From NCBI RefSeq assembly GCF_963675165.1, contig NC_087391.1, forward strand, positions 5,736,126-5,800,125: a DNA stretch of 64,000 nt, in the 5' to 3' direction. The notes beneath the pieces are model-generated. The model saw only the letters and a list, made by a program, of their open reading frames with translations. It was not told the origin of the DNA and did no database searches. Every line of letters starts with the position of its first letter. The first letter of the stretch is position 1. This document shows, in pieces, positions 28,550-49,590 of the stretch. This DNA is from Halichondria panicea. Lineage: Eukaryota > Porifera > Demospongiae > Suberitida > Halichondriidae. Made by a program: the position numbers and the translations under genes.

Positions 28550-31500
28550 CTCACCTCATTGGCCGTGTTGTGTGTGCCCACTAGCTTAATGAAAGTGATG
28601 ACTTGGGCTTCAAACAGAATGAGCTCAAAAGCTCGACACGGTTCACTCGACTTGTCCACCACTTTAGTCCAGGATTTCTGATCATTAGACACCTCAATGT
28701 AGTAGCTGTAGGTCCGATCATCACAGTCCCACAAAAGCAGCCTGTAGGGGCACACAAGCACATACACACACGGCTCTATAGAGTATTGCCTGTAGGGGCA
28801 CATAAGCACACACACACACACGGCTCTATAGAGTATTGCCTGTAGGGGCACATAAGCACACACACACACACGGCTCTATAGAGTATTGCCTGTAGGGGCA
28901 CACAAGCACATACACACACGGCTCTATAGAGTATTGCCTGTAGGGGCACACAAGCACACACACACACACACGGCTCTATAGAGTATTGCCTGTAGGGGCA
29001 CACAAGCACACACACACACACGGCTCTATAGAGTATTGCCTGTAGGGGCACACAAGCACACACACACACACGGCTCTATAGAGTATTGCCTGTAGGGGCA
29101 CACAAGCACACACACACACACGGCTCTATAGAGTATTGCCTGTAGGGGCACACAAGCACACACACACACACACGGCTCTATAGAGTATTGCCTGTAGGGG
29201 CACACAAGCACACACACACACGGCTCTATAGAGTATTGCCTGTAGGGGCACACAAGCACACACACACACGGCTCTATAGAGTATTGCCTGTAGGGGCACA
29301 CAAGCACACACACACACAGCTCTATAGAGTATTGCACTCACCTCATGGACGATATGAGGTAAGGTTGTGCTAGTTGTATCATGATGCACCCTGACCCCAG
29401 CTGATGACAGGTGTAGCCAGAGTCCCAGTCATAGTCTCTAGTGTTCCCATTCAGGAGAGCATTGCGTGACCTGCTCACACCCTCCAGCACTGTGGCACTG
29501 GCACTGATGGACGCCACATTCTCAGTGGGTACTAAGCACAGGAAATAGGACAACTTGAATACAAGTACATGGAAGAAAAACCTTAGGGTAGTAACGTATT
29601 ATATAGGGATAGCATTTAATTGGCTTACTGACACACACACCAATCGCTTTGGCTTACTGATGAGGTTTTTAGGTGAGAGTTGGAATGGTTTGGAGGAGTG
29701 GAGGCAGGCAAAGGAGACAAGATGGAAGCTCTTGTTCATAGTGTTGTGCACTCCCACCACTCGTACATATTGAACCACTCGAGTGGGAAAGGGCAACTCT
29801 TGCCATGAGCGACACAGGTAGTCACTCCTGTCCACCACAGTGACCCAGTGGTAACAGTCCAGAGATACTTGAATGAAATATGAGTAAGATCTGTAAGGAG
29901 GGTAAGATGGTAGTCTGTGTACTGCCAGCAACTACTGTACAGTCTGTGTGCTGCCAGCAACTACTGTACAGTCTGTGTACTGCCAGCAACTACTGTACAG
30001 TCTGTGTACTGCCAGCAACTACTGTACAGTCTGTGTACTGCCAGCAACTACTGTACAGTCTGTGTACTGCCAGCAACTACTGTACAGTCTGTGTACTGCC
30101 AGCAACTACTGTACAGTCTGTGTGCTGCCAGCAACTACTGTACAGTCTGTGTGCTGCCAGCAACTACTGTACAGTCTGTGTACTGCCAGCAACTACTGTA
30201 CAGTCTGTGTGCTGCCAGCAACTACTGTACAGTCTGTGTGCTGCCAGCAACTACTGTACAGTCTGTGTACTGCCAGCAACTACTGTACAGTCTGTGTGCT
30301 GCCAGCAACTACTGTACAGTCTGTGTGCTGCCAGCAACTACTGTACAGTCTGTGTGCTGCCAGCAACTACTGTACAGTCTGTGTACTGCCAGCAACTACT
30401 GTACAGTCTGTGTACTGCCAGCAACTACTGTACAGTCTGTGTGCTGCCAGCAACTACTGTACAGTCTGTGTGCTGCCAGCAACTACTGTACAGTCTGTGT
30501 GCTGCCAGCAACTACTGTATAGTCATGTATAATAGGTACAGTGATTCTAGACAAGAGAGCAGATCTACAGCACATGTACAGGTGGTGGGGTTAACCTGTT
30601 GTCCTTATCCCATAAGAGCATTCTGATGCAGTTGACCAGATAGGGTTGGTTGAACTGGACAGTGATGCCCTTGCTGTTGTCTTTAGTGATGGAGTGAATG
30701 GTGTAGCCATTATCACCAGTGTAGTTCTCTGTGTCACCATTCAGTAGAGCATCTCTCACAGCTCCCTCAATAGTGCAGGCATTGCGATGAGGAGTCGCCA
30801 CATTCTCATCAGGAACTGTATTAAAGCGAGGGGGGCAAATATAAGACACATGGTTGATAATCATTGATTACAAGTTAATTCCTACATGTATAGCAACAAA
30901 CTGCTTACTCAGCATTCCTCTCTGTTGGAGCTCAGTTCCCGGGCCTTTCTCTGCTACACAGATAGCATCAAGGATATCATCTGGTCTGAAGTGCCCTGAT
31001 GGCCGCACCTCTTGGAGCAGACTAGGCATAGGGATGAGCTGTAGTCGTATCAGCTTGAGCAAGTCTCTAGCCTCCACATTATTCTCCTTCTGATGATCCA
31101 GCCACTTGAGTAGCCCGTGGTAGATATCTAATTCTTGTGCATAGAAAGAATCTCGTTCCAATAGTTCGCAGAGTGCAGATTGTGAGAGTAGAATGAACCC
31201 ATCTGACTTCATGACCTCTGGGGCATGCATGTCGATGAAGGCGGCACAAGCAGCACTAAGATCCTTCAGTTGATAGAAGCTAGCCACGTTAAAGATGATG
31301 CATACATTGGACACAGATAAGGTGGCCTTGAGGTACGCTGTCACTGTCTGTTGTAGAGTGTTGAAGTCGTACTTGTTGGCAAGTCCTAGTAGATGAAGCA
31401 CCACCTACAGTGACAACACACGCACACACACATGTACAGTGTAACAGACACAGGCCACTAACTTTCAAGTCTAAGTCAAAAAGAGAGCATTTCTACCAGA

Positions 31501-32040
31501 AAGCAATCAATGATCTAAACACAGCCTCTTTTAATTGTTAAAATGCACAATCCTAATGCTATGGGCAGTCAAAATAGCTACCAAAACGGCTGAATTTGGA
31601 CGAGGCTATAGACTTTAATTACAAAATGTGTATCTACAACTGAATATAACACGCACGATGAGCGGCGGTACTCAACATACTTCTTCTGAAAGATCGGCCA
31701 AACCCAGTTTCCCTGAGTAGACATATTCCAGCAGTGCTGCAAATGCTTCAGGGGTGGTGTCATTGAATGGTATCTCAGCCTCGGGGCCTAAGCTAGCCTC
31801 CTTCATGCGGCCATACAGGAGGACCTTGAAGTAAGCACATCTGGCAGCTAGAATGATCTTATGAGCATGGAATTGCACTCCTGATACTATGAAGGTGACG
31901 TCAGTATACTCCCCAGACTTGTAGAGGTCGTAAAGGTCACCAGACAAATGATCGAAATGTTCCACATCTCCGAGGGCATCAAAATTAATCCCAATAGTGG
32001 AGTCACGAGATGAGCGACAAAACTCTCGACTGTCACACAT
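28379..32040 (-). CDS. BTBD9: BTB/POZ domain-containing protein 9
   Basis: Seven exons, minus strand: 31681-32040, 30909-31404, 30596-30815, 29658-29890, 29342-29531, 28555-28741, 28379-28447; 584 residues (human 612), in frame. BTB domain at about 30-130 (YTDVTFIVSGVQFHAHKIIL, RCAYFKVLLYG). BACK domain at about 135-285 (DFNTLQQTVTAYL, RPSGHFRPDDILDAI). Two discoidin-like F5/8-type C domains follow: MLIPDENVAT...NQPYLVNCIRMLLWDKDNRS and IPTENVAS...YDWDSGYTCHQLGSG...LLLWDCDDRTYSYY, each with VGxHNT near its end. BTBD9 proteins are thought to be CUL3 ubiquitin ligase adaptors. The start is chosen at MCDSREFCRSSRDS; a longer frame upstream crosses likely 5' UTR. Two introns consist mainly of minisatellites. 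Confidence 0.95.
28487..28550. repeat. (TG)n microsatellite in the last BTBD9 intron
   Basis: About 60 bp, CA in the sense of the gene. It starts right after the exon 28555-28741 donor (gtgaggcacacac). Confidence 0.95.
28742..29341 (-). repeat. BTBD9 intron made of about 12 tandem copies of a 50-60-bp unit
   Basis: The whole 600-bp intron between exons 29342-29531 and 28555-28741 is tandem. In sense orientation each unit reads gcaatactctatagagccgt, a (GT)n run, gcttgtgtgcccctacag. The final tacag is the real acceptor, so every unit carries a copy of the 3' splice site. Units differ mainly in length of the GT run and in c/t at cacaag/cataag. Confidence 0.95.
29908..30528 (-). repeat. 29-bp minisatellite, 21 copies, in a BTBD9 intron
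   Basis: Plus-strand unit is tgtgtactgccagcaactac plus tgtacagtc (29 bp). Two variants (tgtgtact = A, tgtgtgct = G) are ordered A G A A A A A G G A G G A G G G A A G G G from left to right. Since 29 is not a multiple of three and the unit has no stop, long open frames in all three plus frames result; they are not genes. Confidence 0.97.
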
Positions 32041-32419
32041 GATGTCTGTGACGAGAATAATCACGTCAATAAATGCATGATACCATAGATACGCATATAA
32101 GTAGGATGACACACTGATACACACAGTATATACTTGTGTACAAGCACATAGTTTAATGGATACTTGACTCACACTTTACATCTGGATTCTTCTCTCCACA
32201 CACTTTATCCAGTCATCAAGAAGGCTTACGCTTGTGGCTTGTGTTTATCAAAGAAAATAATGCTGAGCAGGCTTTTAATTATAATCACATGGGATCCAAT
32301 TTGTATCCATGGTAACGACTTGTAGTGAGATGTAAACAAATAATATCCTTATTAATGCCCATCATAACACACGTGGATGTGCTAATGATAGTGTTAGTTT
32401 GTTCCCTAGCTAGCTAGCT
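32041..32419. promoter_or_regulatory. Shared 5' region of BTBD9 and PCNX4
   Basis: About 380 bp between the two divergent start codons. It holds 5' UTRs and presumably both promoters. No TATA box was recognised; tagctagctagcta lies just before the PCNX4 start. Confidence 0.4.
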
Positions 32420-41905
<9,486 letters not shown>

Positions 41906-42118
41906 CTGTCATATTGTGTAGCTCAGCAGATTGTTTTATGATCATTCAACTCTTACAATTGTGTACTTATAATTATAATCATTGTCATGCATGAATGCAG
42001 CCTAATTAGCACAACTTGTAAATCGACCCCTACCACATGTAAGACAACATTCTCTGCGCATGTGCAGTAAAGTCTGCCGCGCCTAAAATGCGCGCATGCG
42101 TCTTCTTGTGCCCTGTTC

Positions 42119-42181
42119 CCTATAAAAGTTGGAAATTTATCAGTGAATCCTCATTCATCAACCGTCCTTCAAGAGTGAGTG
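42119..42181 (+). promoter_or_regulatory. TATA-type promoter-like site and donor (S3)
   Basis: ccctataaaagttggaa followed by a short stretch ending ttcaaga|gtgagt, as in S1 and S2. Here it would transcribe rightward, away from PCNX4. Confidence 0.35.
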
Positions 42182-43129
42182 TACTTGTGTTCTACGGTGT
42201 TCTCCTGTCACAGCATGCTGTCCCTAGCTACTTAGCTAGCTACGCTATCTACTATCTTCTGTCCCTTGTTGCTAGCTAGTCTACATGTGTCACAACAGCT
42301 GTTGCTAAACGTTGTCTTGTACTGTATATACTCAGGGGCTGACTAGACTCTGATGGTGGGCTCTCCAGCTGGTGACATCTGACAAAGTTAAGTGCTTGGT
42401 GTTTAGTTTATTGTATTGTTCATGTCTATTTGTAAACTGGTTTACTGGGTGCGTTTGCGCGTACAGGGTTTTCGGTAACGGTCGATTTGTCGAGTTGTTT
42501 GTTTGTTTTTGTCTTCGTGCTGTTGGTTTGTTCTTGTTGTGTGGTTTTTTACCACACTTGCTGTGTGGTTTTTTGCCACACTTGTTGTGTGGTTTTTTGC
42601 CACACTTGTTGTGTGGTTTTTTGCCACACTTGTTGTGTGGTTTTTTTGCCACACTTGTCATGTTGTGTGGTTTTTTTTGCCACACTGTTGTGTGGTTTCA
42701 TCTGTTGTATTTCTCCTAGCCTAAAGTGTTTTGTAATGGTTGATCATGTCAATTCTTTTTTACAGAGTGTTCAAGCTTGTTCCTGCTTGTTCCTGCTTGC
42801 TGCTGTGTCTGGAAGAGTGGTTGTTGTTTTGTGTAACATTTTGTACTTGTTAATCCATCTAATTTATGCAGATTTCAGGTACTTCTGCAGGTGTGGCTCT
42901 ACCGACTTTGGAAGTAAGTTGTCAGTTAAAAGCGCCACTCTAATCTTAGCGCCCAAAACTCTAAACTAAAGCCTATTTAAAGCTAACCTAAGTTTCTCTC
43001 CGCTCTAACGAAAATGCTTTTTACTGTGGCAATTTATGCTGTATAATTATGTACTATTGTGCGTGCCTGTTACCGCCTGTGTGTGCGTGTGTGCAAGAGT
43101 GTTTGTGCTCTATGTGTTTTACATGTGTT

Positions 43130-44050
43130 ACTAAATTGGTGGCCTCTCGTTGCGTGCGTGTGTGTGGTTTCAAATTGGTGGCCTCCTGTGTGCGTGTGTA
43201 ACTTTCAATTGTTTATGTGTGACATGTGTGTGAGTGTGACCTCTTGTTGCGTGCGTGTGTGTGGTTTCAAATTGGTGGCCTCTTGTGTGCGTGTGTAACT
43301 TTCAATTGTTGTTGTGTGTGACATGTGTGTGAGTATGACCTCTTGTTGTGTGCGTGTGTGTGGTTTCAAATTGGTGGCCTCCTGTGTGCGTGTGTAACTT
43401 TCAATTGTTGTTATGTGTGACATGTGTGTGTGAGTGTGACCTCTTGTTGCGTGCGTGTGTGTGGTTTCAAATTGGTGGCCTCTTGTGTGCATGTGTAACT
43501 TTCAATTGTTGTTGTGTGTGACATGCGTGTGAGTGTGACCTCTTGTTGCGTGCGTGTGTGTGGTTTCAAATTGGTGGCCTCTTGTGTGCGTGTGTATCTT
43601 TCAATTATTGTTGTGTGTGACATGTGTGTGAGTGTGTGGTTCAAATTGGTGGCCTCCTGTGTGCGTGTGTAACTTTCAATTGTTGTTATGTGTGACATGT
43701 GTGTGTGAGTGTGACCTCTTGTTGCGTGCGTGTGTGTGGTTTCAAATTGGTGGCCTCTTGTGTGCATGTGTAACTTTCAATTGTTGTTGTGTGTGACATG
43801 CGTGTGAGTGTGACCTCTTGTTGCGTGCGTGTGTGTGGTTTCAAATTGGTGGCCTCTTGTGTGCGTGTGTATCTTTCAATTATTGTTGTGTGTGACATGT
43901 GTGTGAGTGTGTGGTTCAAATTGGTGGCCTCCTGTGTGCGTGTGTAACTTTCAATTGTTGTTGTGTGTGACATGTGTGTGAGTGTGATCTCTCGTTGCGT
44001 GCGTGTGCGTGGTTTCAAATTGGTGGCCTCCTGTGTGTATGTGTTTGTCA
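43130..44050. repeat. 97-bp satellite array in S3
   Basis: About ten units of the inverse complement of the S1/S2 satellite (ggtttcaaattggtggcctc, tttcaattgttgttgtgtg). A two- to three-unit block (about 43390-43660) is repeated nearly exactly at about 43690-43960, so a higher-order duplication is visible. Confidence 0.93.
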
Positions 44051-44483
44051 TTAATAATTATTAAAATTGTTACTGTAAAAAGTATAATAAAGACGCCACT
44101 CTAATGTAGACCTAAACTCTATAACAAATTTTAAACACAATTTAAATAGTTTCGTACATGGCTTTTTCACGTGAAACAAACTAATCTAGCTAGCACTTTA
44201 AATAAATATTAAGACAGCATTAGTGATAGGACAGCATTAGTGGTAGAGGCATTAGTGGTAGTGGTATTAGTGGTAGTGGTAATACACGCCTTTTCACGTG
44301 ATCACAACTAGCTAGCTAGCAGCAAGTGGCAGGGGCAAGCGTCTCAGCAGGTGTTCAGTTTTTTTTGTAGTTAGTTGCATGTGTTCTAGTGTGCATGGTT
44401 GGCCCCTTTGTGCATGTTTGCAAACTGAATACCTGCTGTTCTCTTACCGATTACACTATAAAGAAACGAGCTCTGTGACGTAC

Positions 44484-44576
44484 CTCCTGGGTGGCTTGGA
44501 AAGCGTCACACACAGCACACACTAATCCACAGGTGATGCTCTCCTCAACTAATGGGGACACTCTTATAATGGACAT
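44484..44576 (-). other. Conserved short coding-exon candidate, S3 copy
   Basis: The same 31-codon frame as at 19361-19453, with ATG, CGLVCAVC motif and gtacgt donor intact although the surrounding segment has diverged. Confidence 0.35.
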
Positions 44577-44934
44577 GCTCTGACACAGTTCATTAGTAGA
44601 CACATACGATTAGGTAAGACAAAAGTTTTGTTTTGCCTATTTTTAATAATTTTTTTCTTTCTACAGGAGAATTATAAGACTCGGACGACTCGGAAAACTC
44701 TAAAAACACTAATGTTATTGTTATTTTGTGTCTGCATTCATGTCTAAATTGTATAAATTATATCGATTTCAGTTTGTAATGTGCAATAATCATTTTGGGG
44801 TGGGTAAAGATCATTAACCTAACACACGATATAACTAGTTATTAGTTTGTCTCGTTAACCATCTTTACCTATTATTGATGGTACATAATCTGGGCGGGGC
44901 TGTTTTTGTCAAACCATGCCTCCCTCGCATAGAT

Positions 44935-45062
44935 GGTTAATGTTAGGATGCTAGAGACAACCTCGTCACTGAACCCCTAGAGATATGGAGGCCCTCAGGA
45001 ATGAGCATAAGTCACTACTCACCCATTTATATTAAGAGGCTGTGGATAGTAAGCATGTCTCT
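44935..45062 (+). pseudogene. Degenerate copy of kinesin light chain exon 1
   Basis: Matches exon 1 (agacaacctcgtcactgaac, atatggaggccctcaggaat, cactactcacccat), but the start codon region is lost and an in-frame TAG and small indels are present. The donor is changed to gtaagc after atagta. Confidence 0.8.
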
Positions 45063-45094
45063 ATAGTTACAACTAGACCACAATGTACTCCTTG

Positions 45095-46500
45095 ATGACT
45101 ACCCCCCCCCCCCCAATTTAATCAATGGTTCGGGGACTCTTTCAGCTGCTATAACTTGAATCCAATGTCAAAAATGTTACTGAAAGCTTAGAAAAATTCC
45201 TTTCAAATGATGTGTTTCAATCCAAAATTTCGTCGCAGCCCTAATTTGTCATTTTTCGGCTTCGGACCATGGGCTATATATAATCCATGGTACGGCTAAA
45301 TTAGAAAATATTTTTATCTCTCGAATATCAATTTTGATCGTTTCATTTGAAAGATCTCTTTCTAAGCTTTCAGAAAACCATAAAAATGTTGACTTTCGAT
45401 CCACAGAATTCAAGTTATGGCAGCTGAAAGATTCCATAAAACGGAGGGGGAGGGGGTGTCTTTCAACAGCCATAACTTGAGTACAGTTGATCCAATGTCA
45501 AAAATGTTAGGATTTTCTGAAAGCTTAGAAAAATTCCTTTCAAATGATGTGTTTCAATCCAAAATTTCGTCGCGGCCCTAATTTGTCATTTTTCGGCTTC
45601 GGACCATGGGCTATAATCCATGGTACGCCTAAATTAGAAAATACTTTTATCTCTCGAATATCAATTTTGATCGTACCATTTGAAAGATCTCTTTCTAAGC
45701 TTTCAGAAAACCATAAAAATGTTGACTTTCGATCCACAGAATTCAAGTTATGGCAGCTGAAAGATTCCCAAAATCATTGATTAAACGGAGGGGGGGGGGT
45801 GTCTTTCAAGAGCCATAACTTGAGTACAGTTGATCCAATGTCAAAAATGTTAGGATTTTCTGAAAGCTTAGAAAAATTCCTTTCAAATGATGTGTTTCAA
45901 TCCAAAATTTCGTTGTGGCCCTAATTTGTCATTTTTCGGCTTCAGACCATGGGCTATAATCCATGGTACGGCTAAAATTAATTAGAAAATACTTTTATCT
46001 CTCAAATATCAATTTTGATCGTTCCATTTGAAAGATCTCTTTCTAAGCTTTCAGAAAACCAAAAAAAACAAAAAAACAAAAAAAAAAACAAAGAAATGTT
46101 GACTTTCGATCCACAGAATTCAAGTTATGGCAGCTGAAAGACAAAATCATTGAACGGAGGGGGAGGGGGTGTCTTTCAACAGCCATAACTTGAGTACAGT
46201 TGATCCAATGTCAAAAATGTTAGGATTCAGGAAACTGTGTCCTTGTCCCACACGTGTCTATTCCAAGGTACCCAAACAGTTCCAATTGGTCACCTTACAT
46301 GTATCATTGATTAAACGGAGGGGGAGGGAGTGTCGTTCAACAGTCATAACTTGAGTTTGATCAATTTTAGGATTTTCTGAAAGCTTAGAAAAATTCTTTT
46401 CAAATGATGTGTTTCAATCCAAAATTTCGTCGCAGCCCTAATTTGTCATTTTTCGGCCTTGGACCATGGGCTTATAATCCATGGTACGGCTAAGACTTTC
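45095..46500. repeat. Second array of palindromic repeats
   Basis: Four to five units, roughly 45100-45450, 45460-45785, 45795-46150, 46160-46230 (broken) and 46330-46500, separated by G-rich joints (aaacggagggggaggggg). It is the inverse of the 23036-25070 array and flanks S3 exactly as that array flanks S2. The third unit holds an A-rich insertion (caaaaaaacaaaaaaaaa type, near 46060). Plus-strand frames inside are artefacts. Confidence 0.9.
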
Positions 46501-46502
46501 GC

Positions 46503-46770
46503 TACACATACGATTAGGTAAGACAACAGTTTTGTTTTACCTACTACTTTATATTCTTTCCACAGGAAAATTATTCCTTCAAGACTCAAGACTCTAAAAA
46601 CACTAATTGTGTCTTGCATTCATGTCTAAATTCATTTCTGGGTGGGTAAAGATCATTAGTGACACTAACACAAGATATAACTAGTTATTCAATTGTCTTC
46701 TTTAACCATCTTTACCCATTATAATAATGAACACGAATTACATAGCTGGGCGGGGCTGTCTTAAACGCGC
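46503..46770 (+). repeat. Fragment of a fourth segment copy (S4)
   Basis: About 265 bp, same orientation as S3: cacatacgattaggtaagac, aaacactaatt, gggtgggtaaagatcatta, ctgggcggggctgt. It corresponds to about 44605-44905 of S3 and is more decayed. Confidence 0.8.
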
Positions 46771-47035
46771 ACATTCCTGTGTGTCTAAAACACATTACCT
46801 TGACACACAGATGAGCCTAACCGTTATAAAAGCGAAAACTCGGCCTGGGATCGAGGCGGAGTCTTGATGGTGAGTTAGGAGAGACACCCTTATATGCATG
46901 AGTTAGGAGAGACACCTTATAAAAAAATTATATGCTATTTCTAAGCTACTACTCAACATATTTCTAAGCTACTACTCAACAACATTAACAAAAGTATGCC
47001 TATCTAGCTACTAGATCTGTCTACAGCTAGAGTGA
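46771..47035. other. Intergenic, promoter-like patch
   Basis: Contains ccgttataaaagcgaaa and, about 50 bp on, gtcttgatg|gtgagt, which looks like a TATA box, a start codon and a donor. No following exon was found on the plus strand. It also has a short direct repeat (catgagttaggagagacacc type, twice, and tttctaagctactactcaac, twice). Confidence 0.35.
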
Positions 47036-49406
47036 TTAGATTAGAGCTAGGCTCATGTCTTGTTGTAGGAAAGAACTAGTTGTACAGCATGAAGGGAAGG
47101 GAGTGCAGCCAGGCCTTGCACATGGCTCCAGCTCTGGGCTCTGCCCTCGGCCCATCTGACTTTCTCCCCACACCATGTCAGCCTCAAAGGACTTTTTCAA
47201 CTGCATATAATTATACATGAGTAGTGTGGGAAGATTCCTACCATAATGCTAGCACAAGGGTTACACTATAGATAACTCACTGTTTCAATTTGCTTCATGA
47301 CGTCGCTGTACTCTTTGACATTCAGTTCGTAGATCTCACCCGGGTCATTGTGAAGGTTATAAAGAAGAGGAGGGTCGTAGGCATGAAGTGTGTAATTACT
47401 CCGACACACAACATCAGGGTGAGTAGTCGTGCATAGTCCACTGCATGCACAGGGTCAGTCAAGTATTGCATGTGGCTAGGTACAGATATGATTACCCGTG
47501 GGAATAATAATGAGCTTTGTATTCCTTCCAACGTATTGCAAATATACCGAGAGTCTTGTTTGGATCACCAGGATAAAAAATAAAGAAGTCTCTGTTGCTC
47601 TGTAAGAAATGAGCGAGATCTTAATCTATATACGTACCCAAGCAAGCTAGTGAATCATACCTTGCCATCATTGAAGAGGATTGGGGCCATGTCCACTCCA
47701 TCCATTGTCACATTTGCAGGTATCTTTCCTCCCACTATGTTCATTAGAGTAGGGAACACATCCACTGTAGCAGCTACCTGTATACAAGCAGGAGGTTAGG
47801 GAAACTTGTAAACCCTCTCCTCCCGTTAATCATAGCTCGGGAACGCTTTCAATCGCCATAATTTGAGTTCCGTGCTTTCAATGAAAAACTTACCATCATG
47901 ATAATTTCGGCCCAATACAATGGTCCAAGGGCGAAAAACAAAAATAATGTTTCCAACAAACTTTTATTTGAACAGATCATTTATAAGATCTCTTTTTATA
48001 TATTTTACATTGCGGATCAACGGTTCAAGTTATGGCTGTTGAAAAATGCTCAACTACGTACATAGGAACAGTGCAATAATACCTCCATTGTTCTCCCTGG
48101 TTTAATCTTGCCTGGCCACCAAGCGATGGCAGGCTCTCTGTGACCGCCCTCCCAGGTCGAATATTTCCCACATCTCAGGGGACCAGCATTCCCTCCATAA
48201 ATCTCCCTCGCCAAAGATGGTCTGCAATATGATAATAGATGCTCTAGGAGGTACGTATACTTACTCACCCGTTGTCAGCAGTGAAGAAAACGAACGTATT
48301 GTCCTTGACTCCAGCCTCCTCTATGTACTGGAATATTTGGCCTACTGCCCAGTCCATTTCATTGAGAGCATCACCAAATTGTCCTCTTATGCTCGAGTTA
48401 GTGAACATCTTGCCAGCAAACTGAGGAGCATGCATGTGTTGGAAGGCCAAATACAAAAAGAATGGAGTCTTCTTATCTGGAGGAAATAGAAAATGATATC
48501 TGTGTGTAGAAGTAATCACTCACCAGCAGAAGTTTTAATAAACGATTCAGCTCCTTTCAAGTAGTTTTGCATAAGCTCGAGAAAGTCGGCTGGCTGCTGT
48601 ACAATGTTCTCGTTTTGGAAGAGTGGACAAGGAACATTCCCTATACAGAAAGTCATTTACAATGTTGACAGTTGAAAATGTATACCAACCATTTTCACAG
48701 GCTTTGTCAATGCAGGGAACATTGGGATAGAAACACACTTTGTGTACACATGGACACATGTCTTGTGAGTATGGTATCCCCTGTAATAATTAATTAAACA
48801 CCAGTACACATCGAAAATGCGTACCAGATAAGAGTCGAAGCCCTGTCTTGTTGGTAGGTACTCATTGTCCTTGCCTACTCCTAGATGCCACTTTCCAACG
48901 ATGCTTGTGGTATATCCCTCATCCTTTAATCCCTCAGCTATGGTGGTCTCATTCAGTGGAAGACCTGCATGACAGTGAAGCTGTGTTCTGCTGAATACAT
49001 TACAAAAATACCTCCCACACTTCCAGATGCAAACACTGCAGGGTACACTCCACTGCGTGTTTGGTAGCGGCCCGTCAACAGAGCAGCTCGTGATGGACTA
49101 CACAGTGGACTGGCTGAGTAGAACTGAGTGAAGAGGAGTCCTTGGGAGGCCATCTTGTCCAGGTTAGGGGTGCTGGAGGTGGGGTGGCCATACACAGACA
49201 GGTCTCCATAGCCAAGCTGCATGAAGGGAATGGAAACAAACCATCAATAGAGAGGACAGTTTTTTCAATGTTCAACTCACATCATCTGCAAAGAGGAGTA
49301 TGATGTTAGGCTTGGTTGCCACCCTAGCTACTCCAAAGGTAACCAGCAACAAGATCAAGAAGCAACTAATCTTGCTGATACACTCCATTTGTTTTGCTTT
49401 AGCCAT
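47036..49406 (-). CDS. ARSA: Arylsulfatase A
   Basis: Eleven exons, minus strand: 49281-49406, 49012-49216, 48825-48964, 48690-48780, 48524-48640, 48269-48476, 48083-48221, 47661-47777, 47496-47599, 47281-47440, 47036-47200; 523 residues (human 507). The start at MAKAKQMEC gives a signal peptide ([15 protein letters not shown]). An upstream in-frame ATG would bury it. Sulfatase motifs: metal-binding FADD at about 40; sulfatase signature CSPSR, whose Cys (about 81) is the formylglycine precursor; [35 protein letters not shown] and the cysteine-rich end [13 protein letters not shown] match arylsulfatase A rather than B. The enzyme hydrolyses sulfate from sulfatide in lysosomes; substrate in this organism is not known. 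One intron contains a decayed palindromic repeat. Confidence 0.93.
47822..48050. repeat. Decayed palindromic repeat in an ARSA intron
   Basis: Recognisable arms (ctttcaatcgccataatttg and caagttatggctgttgaaaa) and centre (caatggtccaagggcgaaaa), with a shortened left half. Confidence 0.75.
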
Positions 49407-49590
49407 AGTGGGAGGGGCTGGTTGCTGCGTAATTAGGAAGGTGGGAGGGTCTGGTTCTGCTGCAAATAATGGGAGTGGCATGTACAAGCCCCTCCTCCAC
49501 TTGTGTTGTTGTTTTTGAGCTACTAGCTAGCTAGCCAACCACAGTGGAGTTAGGTGAGAAGAGCTCTAGCCATCACAGCTCAGCGTGGAG
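49407..49590. promoter_or_regulatory. Compact bidirectional promoter, ARSA / GALNT
   Basis: Only 184 bp between the two divergent start codons, with tagctagctagc in the middle. It must hold both 5' UTRs. Confidence 0.5.

Larger units (their letters stand above)
42010..45085 (+). repeat. Segmental repeat copy S3 (inverted)
   Basis: Inverse orientation to S1 and S2. It carries the same parts in reverse: tcgacccctaccacatgtaa, TATA-like site 42119-42129, 24-bp array, 42-bp cassette, 97-bp satellite, gtttcacgtgaaac palindrome, short ORF and a damaged kinesin light chain exon 1. It is more diverged than S1 is from S2. It directly follows the 3' end of PCNX4 (sequence shared with S1 starts inside PCNX4), and its other flank is a palindrome array as for S2. 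Confidence 0.88.

Noticed and set aside
29880-30626. 248-, 201- and 194-codon repeat frames (CTVCVLPATTVQSV...)
   Set aside because: A 29-bp stop-free minisatellite is open in all three frames; it lies in a BTBD9 intron on the opposite strand.
45544-45780. 78-codon frame FFGFGPWAIIHGTPKL and its relatives at 24721, 33475 and 47540
   Set aside because: The recurring frame comes from the centre of the palindromic repeat (ccatgggctataatccatgg) and is found on both strands at every copy.
46820-46875. TATA box plus ATG|gtgagt as the start of a new plus-strand gene
   Set aside because: No second exon or family similarity could be found before the ARSA gene on the other strand.
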